Positions 26,462 through 37,135 of a stretch of DNA of 64,000 nt are shown here, in pieces. The notes under the pieces were generated by a model, which worked only from the letters and a program-made list of their open reading frames with translations, did not search any database and was not told the DNA's origin. The position numbers were made by a program, and so were the translations under genes. The DNA lies in the NCBI RefSeq assembly GCF_003865015.1, contig NZ_BHVV01000001.1, forward strand, positions 794,993 to 858,992, written 5' to 3'. Every line of letters begins with the position of its first letter. Position 1 is the first letter of the stretch. Source of the DNA: Sulfurisoma sediminicola. Its GTDB lineage: Bacteria; Pseudomonadota; Gammaproteobacteria; Burkholderiales; Rhodocyclaceae.

Positions 26462-27889
26462 ATGAAAATCCTCATTCTCGGCGCCGGCCAGGTCGGCGCC
26501 TCGGTGGCCGAAGTGCTCACCTCCGAGGCCAACGACATCACCATCGTCGATCAGAACCGGGAGAGCCTGGCGGCACTGGGCGACCGCTATGACGTGCGTA
26601 CCGTCGCGGGCAATGCCGCCTACCCTTCGGTGCTGCGCGAGGCCGGCATCGAGGACACCGATCTGCTGGTGGCGGTGACGCAGTCCGATCAGACCAACCT
26701 GGTGGCGTGCAAGATCGCGCGCAGCATGTTCGGGGTGCCGACCCGAATTGCGCGCTTGCGTTCGGACGATTTTCTCGATGGCGATCTGCTGTCGCCGGAA
26801 AATTTCGCCGTCGATCATGCGATCAGTCCGGCACAGGACATCACTGACTACATAGTCAAGCTCATCGCCTTTCCCGAAGCCCTGCAGGTGCTCGAGTTTG
26901 CCGACGGCAAGGTCACACTGATCGGGGTGCGCGCCTATCAGGGAGGACTGCTCGTCGGCAAGCCGATCCGCGCCATGCGCGAGCACCTGCCGGCCGTTAT
27001 CGATGCACGTATCGCGGCGATATTCCGCGAGTACCAGCCGGTCGAACTGGACGGCAACACGGTCATCGAGCCTGACGATGAAGTCTTCGTCCTGGCCGCG
27101 ACCGGACACATACGAACGGTGATGCAGGAATTGCGCCGCATGCAGCAGCCGGTGCGCCGCGTCATGATCGTGGGCGGCGGCAACATTGGCGCGCGCGTCG
27201 CCGCGGCGCTGGAGGCGAGCTATCAGGTGAAGCTGATCGAGCGCGACCAAGGTCGTGCCGAGATCGTCGCCGGCCAGCTCGCCGCGACGCTGGTGCTGCA
27301 CGGCGATGCGACCGACGAGAAGCTGATGGCCGAGGAGAACATCGATGAAATGGACATGTTCCTCGCGCTCACCAACGACGACGAGGACAACATCATGGCG
27401 GCGCTGCTGGCCAAGCGCCTCGGCTGCAAGCGCGTGCTGGCCCTGATCAACCGCCGCGCCTACGCCGACATGGTCCAGCACAGCGCGATCGACATCGGCC
27501 TCTCGCCGGCGCAGGTCTCGATCGGCTCGCTGCTGGCCTATGTCCGTCGCGGCGACGTCGTGCGCGTGCACAGCCTGCGGCGCGGGGCGGCGGAGGCGCT
27601 CGAGCTCGTCGTCCACGGCGACAGGAACACCTCGAAGGTGGTTGGACGGCGCATCGACGAACTGCCAGTGATCAAGGGCGCGCGCATCGGCGCCATCGTT
27701 CGCCGCAGCAGCGAGCCGGAGGTGGTGGCGAAGGACGGCTTTCTCGTCGACGAGTACGTCGATTTCGTGCTCATTCCCCATCACGACACGGTGATCGAGA
27801 GCGGCGATCACGTTGTGGTCTTTTGCACGCGCAAGCGTCAGGTGGCGGAAGTCGAGCGCCTGTTCCAGGTTTCCGCCGGGTTTCTCTGA
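26462..27889 (+). CDS. trkA: Trk potassium uptake regulator TrkA
   Basis: A 475-residue cytoplasmic ring subunit with two RCK repeats: NAD-binding ILGAGQVGASVAEVL at residue 3 onward and IVGGGNIGARVAAAL near 238, each followed by a TrkA_C domain. It gates TrkH in response to NAD(H)/nucleotides. Its stop overlaps the trkH start by one base (TGATG). Confidence 0.96.
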   Translation: MKILILGAGQVGASVAEVLTSEANDITIVDQNRESLAALGDRYDVRTVAGNAAYPSVLREAGIEDTDLLVAVTQSDQTNLVACKIARSMFGVPTRIARLRSDDFLDGDLLSPENFAVDHAISPAQDITDYIVKLIAFPEALQVLEFADGKVTLIGVRAYQGGLLVGKPIRAMREHLPAVIDARIAAIFREYQPVELDGNTVIEPDDEVFVLAATGHIRTVMQELRRMQQPVRRVMIVGGGNIGARVAAALEASYQVKLIERDQGRAEIVAGQLAATLVLHGDATDEKLMAEENIDEMDMFLALTNDDEDNIMAALLAKRLGCKRVLALINRRAYADMVQHSAIDIGLSPAQVSIGSLLAYVRRGDVVRVHSLRRGAAEALELVVHGDRNTSKVVGRRIDELPVIKGARIGAIVRRSSEPEVVAKDGFLVDEYVDFVLIPHHDTVIESGDHVVVFCTRKRQVAEVERLFQVSAGFL

Positions 27890-29349
27890 TGTTGCAGCGC
27901 GTGCTGCCGGTCCTGCACGTCCTTGGGCTGATGCTGATGTTCTTCAGCGGCACCTACCTGATGCCCATTGCCGCGTCGCTGATCTATGCCGACGGCACGT
28001 GGATGCAGTTCATCGACGCGATGATGGTCGCACTCGGCTCGGGTGCCCTGCTGGCACTTGTGACCCGGCGCTACAAGCGCGAACTCAAGCCGCGTTCCGG
28101 CTTCCTGCTGGTGACCCTGGCCTGGATCCTGATGGCTGCCATCGCCACGGTGCCGCTGATGCTGGCCATCGAAGGCCTGTCGTTTACCGATGCCTTCTTC
28201 GAGACCATGTCGGGGCTGACGACGACCGGAGCGACCGTGCTTACCGGCCTCGAGAAGCTGCCGCCGGCGGTCAACCTCTGGCGCCACGAGCTCAACTGGC
28301 TCGGCGGCATGGGCATCATTGTGCTGGCCGTGGCCATCCTGCCGCTGCTCGGCGTCGGCGGCATGCAGCTGTACAAGGCCGAGGCCACCGGTGTGAACAA
28401 GGAATCGAAGCTGACAGCGCGCATCGGCGATACCGCCAAAGCCCTCTGGCTGGTCTATTTCGGCATCACCGTCGCCTGCATCCTGGCGTTGAAGGCGGTC
28501 GGCATGAACTGGCTCGACGCCATCTGCCATGCTTTTGCGGCGCTGTCGCTCGGCGGCTTCTCCACCTACGATGCGAGCGTCGGCCAGTTCGATTCGCCGG
28601 CGATCGAGGCGGTGCTGATCTTCTTCATGATGATCGCCGCGATCAATTTCGCCAGCCACTTCCTCGTCTGGCGCCAGCGTTCCCTGGCCGTCTACCTGCG
28701 CGATGCCGAGGCCAAGGCCATCGTCGTGGTGATCGCCTCGTCGACGCTGATCTGCTCGATCTACCTTGCGGTCAAGGGCACCTATCCCGATTTCCCGACC
28801 AGCCTGCGCCATGTCGCCTTCAACCTGGTCTCGATCGCCACCGACTGCGGCTTCGTCAGCCAGGATTACGACAAGTGGCCGGCTTTCGTGCCGCTGTGGA
28901 TGCTGCTCCTGTCGTGCATCACGGCGAGTTCCGGCTCGACCGGCGGCGGCATCAAGATGATCCGCACCCTGATACTCGCCCGGCAGGGCCTCGTCGAGCT
29001 GAAGCGGCTGATCCATCCGCACCTCGTCGCACCCCTGCGCGTCGGCGACACCGCCGTGTCGCCGCAGATCGCCGGCGCGGTGCTCGGCTTCATCTTCCTC
29101 TACATCCTGACGGTCGGCGAGCTCACCTTCTTCCTGGTCGCATCGGGCCTCGACTTCACCTCGTCGATCACCGCGATCGTCGCCTGCATCAACAACGCGG
29201 GCCCCGGCCTCAACGTCGTCGGTCCGGCGCAGAACTACCAGGCGCTGACCGACTTTCAGGTCTGGGTCTGTTCGGCGGCCATGCTGATCGGCCGCCTCGA
29301 GGTGATGACCGTCTTCGTGCTGCTGACGCCGGCGTTCTGGCGGAAGTAG
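27889..29349 (+). CDS. trkH: Trk potassium uptake channel TrkH
   Basis: A 486-residue integral membrane protein with the four pore-loop repeats of SKT K+ transporters; filter-like stretches include [30 protein letters not shown] and INNAGPG. Works with TrkA for K+ uptake. Start at ATG 27889 ([14 protein letters not shown]), coupled to trkA. Conserved companion of fmt-rsmB-ntrYX in this lineage. Confidence 0.96.
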   Translation: MLQRVLPVLHVLGLMLMFFSGTYLMPIAASLIYADGTWMQFIDAMMVALGSGALLALVTRRYKRELKPRSGFLLVTLAWILMAAIATVPLMLAIEGLSFTDAFFETMSGLTTTGATVLTGLEKLPPAVNLWRHELNWLGGMGIIVLAVAILPLLGVGGMQLYKAEATGVNKESKLTARIGDTAKALWLVYFGITVACILALKAVGMNWLDAICHAFAALSLGGFSTYDASVGQFDSPAIEAVLIFFMMIAAINFASHFLVWRQRSLAVYLRDAEAKAIVVVIASSTLICSIYLAVKGTYPDFPTSLRHVAFNLVSIATDCGFVSQDYDKWPAFVPLWMLLLSCITASSGSTGGGIKMIRTLILARQGLVELKRLIHPHLVAPLRVGDTAVSPQIAGAVLGFIFLYILTVGELTFFLVASGLDFTSSITAIVACINNAGPGLNVVGPAQNYQALTDFQVWVCSAAMLIGRLEVMTVFVLLTPAFWRK

Positions 29350-29379
29350 GCCTGGAGGGCTTGGCCCGCCCTTCCCCAG

Positions 29380-29510
29380 CCCCTCCTTCTCGGGAGGGGA
29401 GACGCGCGGTACGCGGCGAAGCCGCAACCCGCCCCCTTGGCTGCTATGACGCTCCCCGTAATGACCGAGCGCAGCGAACTCGTGAGGCACCTCCCCCGCG
29501 AGGGGGAGGT
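29380..29510. repeat. Paired GC-rich hairpins between trkH and hemE
   Basis: Hairpin 1: CCCCTCC (29380-29386) with GGAGGGG (29393-29399), loop 6 nt. Hairpin 2: ACCTCCCCC (29489-29497) with GGGGGAGGT (29502-29510), a perfect 9-bp stem closed by GCGA. Between them lies the 13-mer GAGCGCAGCGAAC also seen at 7737. The arrangement resembles a mosaic repeat of the REP/BIME kind. It may also end trkH transcripts. Confidence 0.55.
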
Positions 29511-29532
29511 CGGGAGGGGGCGGGTCTATAAT
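29502..29532 (+). promoter_or_regulatory. hemE promoter region with predicted G-quadruplex
   Basis: TATAAT at 29527-29532 lies 27 bp before the hemE ATG with no recognisable -35. In its place the non-template strand has four G-runs of 5, 3, 5 and 3 guanines with loops of 5, 1 and 1 nt (29502-29524), fitting a G-quadruplex motif and overlapping the 3' arm of hairpin 2. Confidence 0.45.
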
Positions 29533-29559
29533 CAGCGCCTTTCCCCGCCGGAGGCCGCC

Positions 29560-30627
29560 ATGGCCCGCCCCAAGAACGACAACTTCCTGCGCGCCCTGCT
29601 GCGCGAGCCGGTCGATTACACGCCCACCTGGCTGATGCGCCAGGCCGGCCGCTACCTGCCCGAGTACAACGAGACACGACGCCGTGCCGGCAACTTCCTC
29701 AACCTCTGCAAGAACCCGGGCCTCGCCTGCGAGGTGACGCTGCAGCCGCTGGCGCGCTTCCCGCTCGACGCCGCCATCCTCTTCTCCGACATCCTCACCG
29801 TGCCCGACGCCATGGGCCTCGGCCTCTATTTCGCCGAGGGCGAGGGGCCGAAGTTCGAGCGGCCGCTGCGCGAGGAATGGGCGATCCGCGACCTCGCCGC
29901 GCCCGATCCCGACGCCCACCTGCGCTACGTGCTCGACGCCGTGCGCGAGATCCGCCGCGCGCTCGACAACTCGGTGCCGCTGATCGGCTTCTCCGGCTCG
30001 CCCTTCACCCTGGCCTGCTACATGGTCGAGGGCGGCGGCTCCGACGATTTCCGCACCGTCAAGACCATGCTCTACGACCGGCCGGATTTGCTGCACCGCA
30101 TCCTCGAGGTGAACGCGCAGGCGGTCACCGACTACCTCAACGCCCAGATCGAGGCCGGTGCCCAGGCCGTGCAGATCTTCGACACCTGGGGTGGCATGCT
30201 CTCCCACGCCGCCTATCGCGAGTTCTCGCTCGCCTACATGCAGCGCGTGATCGAGGGCCTGATCAAGAGCCACGATGACGAGCGCGTGCCCTGCATTGTG
30301 TTCACCAAGGGTGGCGGCCAGTGGCTGGAGGCGATTGCCGCGACGGGCTGCGACGCCATCGGCGTCGATTGGACCACGGATCTCGGCGAGGCCCGCCGCC
30401 GCGTCGGCGACAAGGTCGCGCTGCAGGGCAACCTCGATCCGATGGCGCTGTTCGCCTCGAACGAGGCCGTCGCCGGCGAAGCCAGGCGGGTGCTCGACAA
30501 TTTCGGCCCGGCCGACGGCAAGGGCGGCCACGTCTTCAATCTCGGCCATGGCATCTCCCAATACACCGCACCGGAGCGGGTTTCCGTGCTGGTCGAGACC
30601 GTGCGCCAGCACAGCAGGCACTCCTAG
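29560..30627 (+). CDS. hemE: Uroporphyrinogen decarboxylase
   Basis: A 355-residue enzyme decarboxylating uroporphyrinogen III to coproporphyrinogen III in haem synthesis. The signature [15 protein letters not shown] is at about 22-36; the catalytic Asp is in [29 protein letters not shown] and the NLGHGI end motif are present. ATG 29560 gives the usual length. It is followed by the DnaA-box spacer and priA, a common betaproteobacterial order. Confidence 0.96.
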   Translation: MARPKNDNFLRALLREPVDYTPTWLMRQAGRYLPEYNETRRRAGNFLNLCKNPGLACEVTLQPLARFPLDAAILFSDILTVPDAMGLGLYFAEGEGPKFERPLREEWAIRDLAAPDPDAHLRYVLDAVREIRRALDNSVPLIGFSGSPFTLACYMVEGGGSDDFRTVKTMLYDRPDLLHRILEVNAQAVTDYLNAQIEAGAQAVQIFDTWGGMLSHAAYREFSLAYMQRVIEGLIKSHDDERVPCIVFTKGGGQWLEAIAATGCDAIGVDWTTDLGEARRRVGDKVALQGNLDPMALFASNEAVAGEARRVLDNFGPADGKGGHVFNLGHGISQYTAPERVSVLVETVRQHSRHS

Positions 30628-30698
30628 GGCAACGCCTCTTGCCGATGCCCTCGCGGCAAGGGTTCCAGGGCAGCGCAAAAATGGTGCGGGGAGTTGAC

Positions 30699-30898
30699 TT
30701 ATGCACAGAATCCGGTTTCGCCCTGTCCCGGCCGAACTTACGGTGTTGTCAGCAATGGGAAAATTGCAACCCATTGTTTTTTAACGAATCTAGTATTGCA
30801 CATTCGTTACGCAAGTGCGACAAACGCTATATGGCGTGGGCAGTTAGCGCAAGTCGGCAGGCGTTGTTCACAAACTTATCCACAGAATTTGTGGGTAA
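30699..30898. other. DnaA-box cluster in the hemE-priA spacer
   Basis: Within the 330-bp gene-free stretch 30628-30957, four 9-mers fit the DnaA box TTWTNCACA exactly or with one change: TTATGCACA (30699-30707), TTGTTCACA (30864-30872), the perfect E. coli R1-type TTATCCACA (30876-30884) and, inverted, TTACCCACA (30890-30898). The last three sit within 35 bp. The stretch around 30770-30900 is clearly richer in A/T than its surroundings. It could be part of a replication origin, a DnaA titration site, or a DnaA-regulated promoter for priA. No coding sequence is evident here. Confidence 0.55.
30782..30809. repeat. Inverted repeat in the hemE-priA spacer
   Basis: Perfect 8-bp arms TAACGAAT (30782-30789) and ATTCGTTA (30802-30809), 12-bp spacer, in the AT-rich part between DnaA boxes. 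A second dyad GCAC/GTGC (30798/30815) is nested across it. Fits a protein-binding dyad better than a terminator, as no T-run follows. Confidence 0.5.
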
Positions 30899-30957
30899 GA
30901 CAAAAACCCTTTCCTGCCATGTGATTACCCGCGAAAAGCGAGGTCAAGTCGAGATTC

Positions 30958-32945
<1,988 letters not shown>

Positions 32946-32946
<1 letters not shown>

Positions 32947-33761
32947 TGAAAACGCAGCACCGCCTGCTCGATGCCGCGATTGCCGTCTTTCTGCTCGGGG
33001 CGGTGGCGATGGCGCTGCTGATCGCGCGCGGCATCCTGCTCGCGGCCGAGGCCGAGACGGACCTGGCGAACCGCGACGGCAAGTCCAATGCGACGGCGAC
33101 GGCGAAGGCCCTCGATACCGAGTTCGGCGCCATGCGTCACCTGGCGCGCGTCTTCGTCGCCGAACGCCGGGCGCTGCTCGAGGACATCGGCGCCAGGGGT
33201 GATCCCAACGACCACATCTTCGACCTGGCAGAAGCGGTCTCTCGCTGGTTTCCGCACAACCTGGCCTTCACCATCGCCGACGGCGAGGGCGTGCCGCTGG
33301 TGACCGATTTCAAGAACGGCATCGGCCCGGCCTGCCTCGCCGACCTCAAGCTCAGCGCGGCCGGCAGGCTCGACAGGGTGCCGCTGCACATGGCGGGGGG
33401 CATCAGCCACGTGGACATCCTGGTACCGGTGACCTTCCGCGACGGCCGGCGGGGCAGCTTCATGGTCAGTTTCACCACCACCGGCCTGGCCGGACTGATG
33501 AGCGCCAGCGGCGACTCACGCTACACCGTGAGCCTCGTCCCTGCCGGGACGCCTGCCGGGATCAACGAGTTCCTTGCGCCGGTGCCCGTGAGCGACCTCG
33601 CGATCAAGGTCCGGCTCGACCCGAAGTTCCTCGACGTCGTCGACGGCATCAGCCGGCGCGACCTGCTGATCTACGTCGGCGGCTTCTCGGCCTTCGCCCT
33701 GTTCGGCGCGTCCGTGCTGCTCTGGATGCGGCGGCGGCTGCGCCGGGCGCCGCCCGGCTAG
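32946..33761 (+). CDS. Two-helix membrane protein with a periplasmic Cache-like domain and no output domain
   Basis: A 271-residue protein: TM about 8-28, a periplasmic region of about 210 residues with the helix-then-sheet pattern of PDC/Cache sensors (AKALDTEFGAMRHLARVF; NLAFTIADGEGVPLVTDF), a second TM about 242-262, and only a short basic tail (RRRLRRAPPG). Cache domains bind small ligands; here no kinase, GGDEF or MCP output follows, so it may act on a partner through the membrane. Start overlaps the priA stop (TGATG). No known gene match recognised. Confidence 0.7.
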
Positions 33762-34948
33762 CCGCGTCGACCTGCCGCGAACCAGCCGTAGCTCGCCGCC
33801 TGCAGCAGCACGAGGACACCCAACGTCCACTGGAAGGCCTCGCGCTGTCCGAGGCCACTCGCGGCCAGCAGATCCACCCCCGCACCGAAGCCCCATTGCA
33901 GGCTGAAGGCGCCGACGAAGGCGCCGAGGTTGAGTGCGGTATTGACGCGGCCGGCGAGTTGCGGCGGAAACTGCGCCTGCAACAACGCGTAGGCGAGGTT
34001 GCCGACCGAGAACACCAGTCCGAGCATGAACCAGGTCGCGTGGGTCGGCAGCAGGTCGAGGACGATGGCCGCATTGACCGCCACGCCCAGTCCCATGCCG
34101 ACCGCCAGGATGCGCTCGGGCGGGATGCCGCGGTGTTTGAGCGGAATGACGAAGAAGGCGATGGCGAGGAAGCCCGCCAGCATGGCGATGCCGGTGAGCA
34201 GCAGGTGGAAGGCTGCGGCGTCGCGGGTCAGGCCGTTGAAGTGCATCAGCCAGGGCACCGCCCACAGTCCCTGCACCGCCATGAAGCCGCCGACGATCAT
34301 CGCCGTCTGCGGCGCGAAGCGCCAGAAGGCGCGGCTTTTCAGGATCTCGCCGAGGCCGCGCAACTGCCCGGCCACCGTCTCGCCGGCGCCGACTTTTCCC
34401 TTTTCGGGCGTGCTGAAGATCGCCGCCGCCGCGAGCAGCGCGAGCACCGCGAGGCCGAGGAACACGCCGCGCCAGCCGGCCAGCGGCAGCATCCAGCCGA
34501 GCGGGGTCGTCGCCGTCAGCGCGCCCAGACCCCCGGCGGCCATCACCGCGGCGTTGAGCGAGGCCTGGCGCTCGGCCGGGAACCACAGCGAGAAGGCCTT
34601 GAACGAGGCCATGAGGCAGGCCGAAACGCCCAGCCCGATCAGCGCGCGCGCCGTGACGAGGCCGCCGAGGCTGGCGGCCAAGGCGAAGAAGGCGCAGCCG
34701 GCTGCCGCGATCAGCAGCAGCGCCGCCTCGACGCGGCGCGGGCCGTAGCGGTCGAGCAGCAGACCCAGCGGCAGCTGGAAGGCGCCGAAGGCGAGCAGGT
34801 AGGCGGAGGTCAGCAGGCCGAGGTCGGTCGCCGAAACGCCGAGGTCGCGGATGAGCTCGGGCGCGATGACGGCATTGACGTTGCGCAGCAGGTAGGAGAG
34901 GTAGTAGCCCGCGGCGAAGGGGGCGAATATCCGCAGCCAGGGATTCAC
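33758..34948 (-). CDS. MFS transporter
   Basis: A 396-residue protein with about 12 hydrophobic helices and MFS marks: LLRNVNAVIAPEL in helix 1 and the loop motif GLLLDRYGPRR between helices 2 and 3. Resembles the nitrate/sugar-phosphate/organic anion MFS class; substrate unknown. GTG start at 34948 inferred because the conserved protein begins there; it overlaps the MOSC gene by 4 bp and is the last gene of a five-gene overlapping chain. Converges with the Cache-like gene (4-bp overlap). Confidence 0.85.
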   Translation of the reverse strand: MNPWLRIFAPFAAGYYLSYLLRNVNAVIAPELIRDLGVSATDLGLLTSAYLLAFGAFQLPLGLLLDRYGPRRVEAALLLIAAAGCAFFALAASLGGLVTARALIGLGVSACLMASFKAFSLWFPAERQASLNAAVMAAGGLGALTATTPLGWMLPLAGWRGVFLGLAVLALLAAAAIFSTPEKGKVGAGETVAGQLRGLGEILKSRAFWRFAPQTAMIVGGFMAVQGLWAVPWLMHFNGLTRDAAAFHLLLTGIAMLAGFLAIAFFVIPLKHRGIPPERILAVGMGLGVAVNAAIVLDLLPTHATWFMLGLVFSVGNLAYALLQAQFPPQLAGRVNTALNLGAFVGAFSLQWGFGAGVDLLAASGLGQREAFQWTLGVLVLLQAASYGWFAAGRRG

Positions 34949-35610
34949 GCGGCGTTCTCCCGCAGCCAGGCGGCGCGCTCGTTCAGCTTCTGCACCCAGC
35001 GCGCGGCCAGCCCCGGCGCCGCGGCCAGCCGCTCGAGTTCGCCGGGCGCGGGGCGATGCGCCTTCCAACTCCGCCACAGGCGTGCGAGCGTAGCGTGCGG
35101 CGTCGGCCGCTCGAGCAGTTCGAAGGCGCAGCCCGGCGCCACCTCGCCCTCCTCGAGCACGCGGAAATACCAGCCGACGAGGCCCTCCTCGTCGATCAGC
35201 CGCGTCATGCCCTCGACGCCGAAGCGGCGGTCGATCTTCCAGCATGGCGAGCGCGGCCGCGAGACCTGGATGCGCGCGTGGCCGAGGCGGAAGACGTCGC
35301 CGATGCAGACCGTGGTTTCGTCCCAGCCCGGCACGCCGAGGTTCTCGCCGAGGCTGCCGGGGACCAGCCGTGCCGCCGCATCGGGAAAGGCCGCGGCGAG
35401 GCGTGCATAGTGCGCAGTCGGGTACTGGTGCAGCGCCTGCTCCGTCCCGCCATGCACGCGGCGGTCGGCCTGGGCGTCGCCGGCGAGACCCTCGGCGCCC
35501 AGCCACAGCGGCATTTCGCATTCGCGCTTGAACATGCCCGTCGGCTGGTTCTCGGGCGGCAGCGGCCGGATGCCGCCGGCGAACAATGTCGCGGCGTTCA
35601 CCACAGCCAT
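34945..35610 (-). CDS. MOSC domain protein (YiiM-like)
   Basis: A 221-residue protein: MOSC beta-barrel with GDAQADRRVHGGTEQALHQYP, LGENLGVPGWDE and the conserved Cys in SRPRSPCWKID, followed by a C-terminal three-helix domain. E. coli YiiM, of the same length and architecture, is a molybdenum-cofactor enzyme reducing N-hydroxylated bases such as 6-N-hydroxylaminopurine. That role is likely here by family. Overlaps the ROK gene by 13 bp and the MFS start by 4 bp. Confidence 0.85.
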   Translation of the reverse strand: MAVVNAATLFAGGIRPLPPENQPTGMFKRECEMPLWLGAEGLAGDAQADRRVHGGTEQALHQYPTAHYARLAAAFPDAAARLVPGSLGENLGVPGWDETTVCIGDVFRLGHARIQVSRPRSPCWKIDRRFGVEGMTRLIDEEGLVGWYFRVLEEGEVAPGCAFELLERPTPHATLARLWRSWKAHRPAPGELERLAAAPGLAARWVQKLNERAAWLRENAA

Positions 35611-36479
35611 GCCGCGCCGCGCACGCCGGAGGAATCGCCGAACTTCGCCCTCGCCAGCTTCGTTTCCACGCGGTCGGAGAAGACATGCGCCCCCCACAGC
35701 GCCGGCACGCTGGCGTAGAGGCGATCGATGTTCGACAGGCCGCCGCCGAGCACGATGGCATCGGGATCGACGACGTTGATCACGGTCGCCAGCGCGCGCG
35801 CCAGCCGCTGCTCGTAGCGGGCGAGCGTCGCCTCGCATTCGGCGTCGCCGGCGGCGGCCTGGGCGACGATCTGCCCGGGGCTCAGCGCCGCCCCGCCCTG
35901 CTGCCGGTGGTCGCGCGCCATGCCCGGCCCGGAGAGATAGAGTTCGACGCAACCCTTGCGGCCGCAGTAGCAGGCCGGGCGGTGGTGCTCGCCGGGCATG
36001 GGGTTGTGGCCCCACTCGCCGGCGATGGCGTTGATGCCCGAGAGCACCTGGCCGCGCACGACGATGCCGCCGCCGACACCGGTGCCGAGGATCACGCCGA
36101 ACACCACCTCGGCGCCGGCAGCCGCGCCGTCGGCGGCTTCCGACAGGGCGAAGCAGTTGGCGTCGTTCATGATGCGCACCGGCCGGCCGAGCGCGGCCTC
36201 GAGGTCGCGGCGCAGCGGCTGGCCTATCAGCCAGTTCGAGTTGGCGTTCTTGATCAGCCCGGTGGCCTTCGATTCGGCGCCGGGAATGCCGACGCCCACC
36301 GTGCCGCCAGCGCCGAGTTTCTGTTCCGCGCCCTTCACCAACCCGGTGATCGACGCGACCGTCGCCGGGTAGTCGCCCTGCGGCGTCGCCACCCTTTCGC
36401 GCAGGCGCTCGGCGCCGTCATCGTCGAGGGCGATGATCTCGATCTTGGTACCGCCGAGGTCGATGCCGAAGCGCATCAA
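35598..36479 (-). CDS. ROK-family sugar kinase (fructokinase-like)
   Basis: A 293-residue ASKHA kinase. Phosphate loop FGIDLGGTKIEI at the start, the ROK signature with catalytic Asp in MNDANCFALSEA, GTGVGGGIVV, and the zinc module GHNPMPGEHH...CYCGRKGCVE. It most resembles Mak/fructokinases and N-acetylhexosamine kinases; the exact sugar is not determined by what is visible. Start overlaps the carbonic anhydrase stop by 4 bp. Confidence 0.87.
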   Translation of the reverse strand: MMRFGIDLGGTKIEIIALDDDGAERLRERVATPQGDYPATVASITGLVKGAEQKLGAGGTVGVGIPGAESKATGLIKNANSNWLIGQPLRRDLEAALGRPVRIMNDANCFALSEAADGAAAGAEVVFGVILGTGVGGGIVVRGQVLSGINAIAGEWGHNPMPGEHHRPACYCGRKGCVELYLSGPGMARDHRQQGGAALSPGQIVAQAAAGDAECEATLARYEQRLARALATVINVVDPDAIVLGGGLSNIDRLYASVPALWGAHVFSDRVETKLARAKFGDSSGVRGAAWLW

Positions 36480-37135
36480 CTGCCACCGCGGCCGAACTGG
36501 TCGAGCGCCGCCCGGTAGTTGGCGGCCACCGTGCCGGGGCTGGTCGCCGTCAGCCCCATGTCGCGCAGCAGGCCGTCCTCGAGGCCGTAGATCCAGCCAT
36601 GCACGGCGACCTCCTGGCCGCGTTCCCAGGCATCGCGTACCACCGTGGTCTGGGCGACGTTGGCCACCTGTTCAACGACGTTGAGTTCGCACAGGCGGTC
36701 GACGCGAGCGGCAGGCTCGACGGCATCGAGCAGGGCGCGGTGCTTGTCGCGCACGTCCTGGATGTGGCGCAGCCAGTTGTCGATGAGGCCGTGACGCGTG
36801 TCCTCGAGCGCCGCGCGCACGCCGCCGCAGCCGTAGTGGCCGACGACGATGATGTGCCGCACCTTGAGCACGTCGATGGCGAACTGCATCACCGACAGGC
36901 AGTTGAGGTCGGTATGCACCACGACGTTGGCGACGTTGCGATGGACGAAGACTTCGCCCGGCAGCAGGCCGGTGATCTGGTTGGCGGGCACGCGCGAATC
37001 GGAGCAGCCGATCCACAGGTAATCCGGGTTCTGCAGGCGGGCCAAGCGGTTGAAGAACTCGGGGTCCTGCGCGCGCACACCCTCCGCCCACGCACGGTTG
37101 TGGGCGAGCAGGTGCTCCAGGTTGGTGTCGATCAT
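36476..37135 (-). CDS. can: Beta-class carbonic anhydrase
   Basis: A 219-residue enzyme hydrating CO2 to bicarbonate. Zn ligands Cys44, His100 and Cys103 with the Asp46-Arg48 dyad in IGCSDSRVP and VVGHYGCGG mark the beta class; length matches E. coli Can. It supplies bicarbonate for carboxylases, of which pyruvate carboxylase lies 12 kb away. Overlaps the AsmA-like gene and the ROK gene by 4 bp each. Confidence 0.95.
   Translation of the reverse strand: MIDTNLEHLLAHNRAWAEGVRAQDPEFFNRLARLQNPDYLWIGCSDSRVPANQITGLLPGEVFVHRNVANVVVHTDLNCLSVMQFAIDVLKVRHIIVVGHYGCGGVRAALEDTRHGLIDNWLRHIQDVRDKHRALLDAVEPAARVDRLCELNVVEQVANVAQTTVVRDAWERGQEVAVHGWIYGLEDGLLRDMGLTATSPGTVAANYRAALDQFGRGGS

Noticed and set aside
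34945..36015. Longer minus-strand reading of the MOSC gene to 36015
   Set aside because: The extension covers the ROK kinase in another frame; MOSC begins near 35610.
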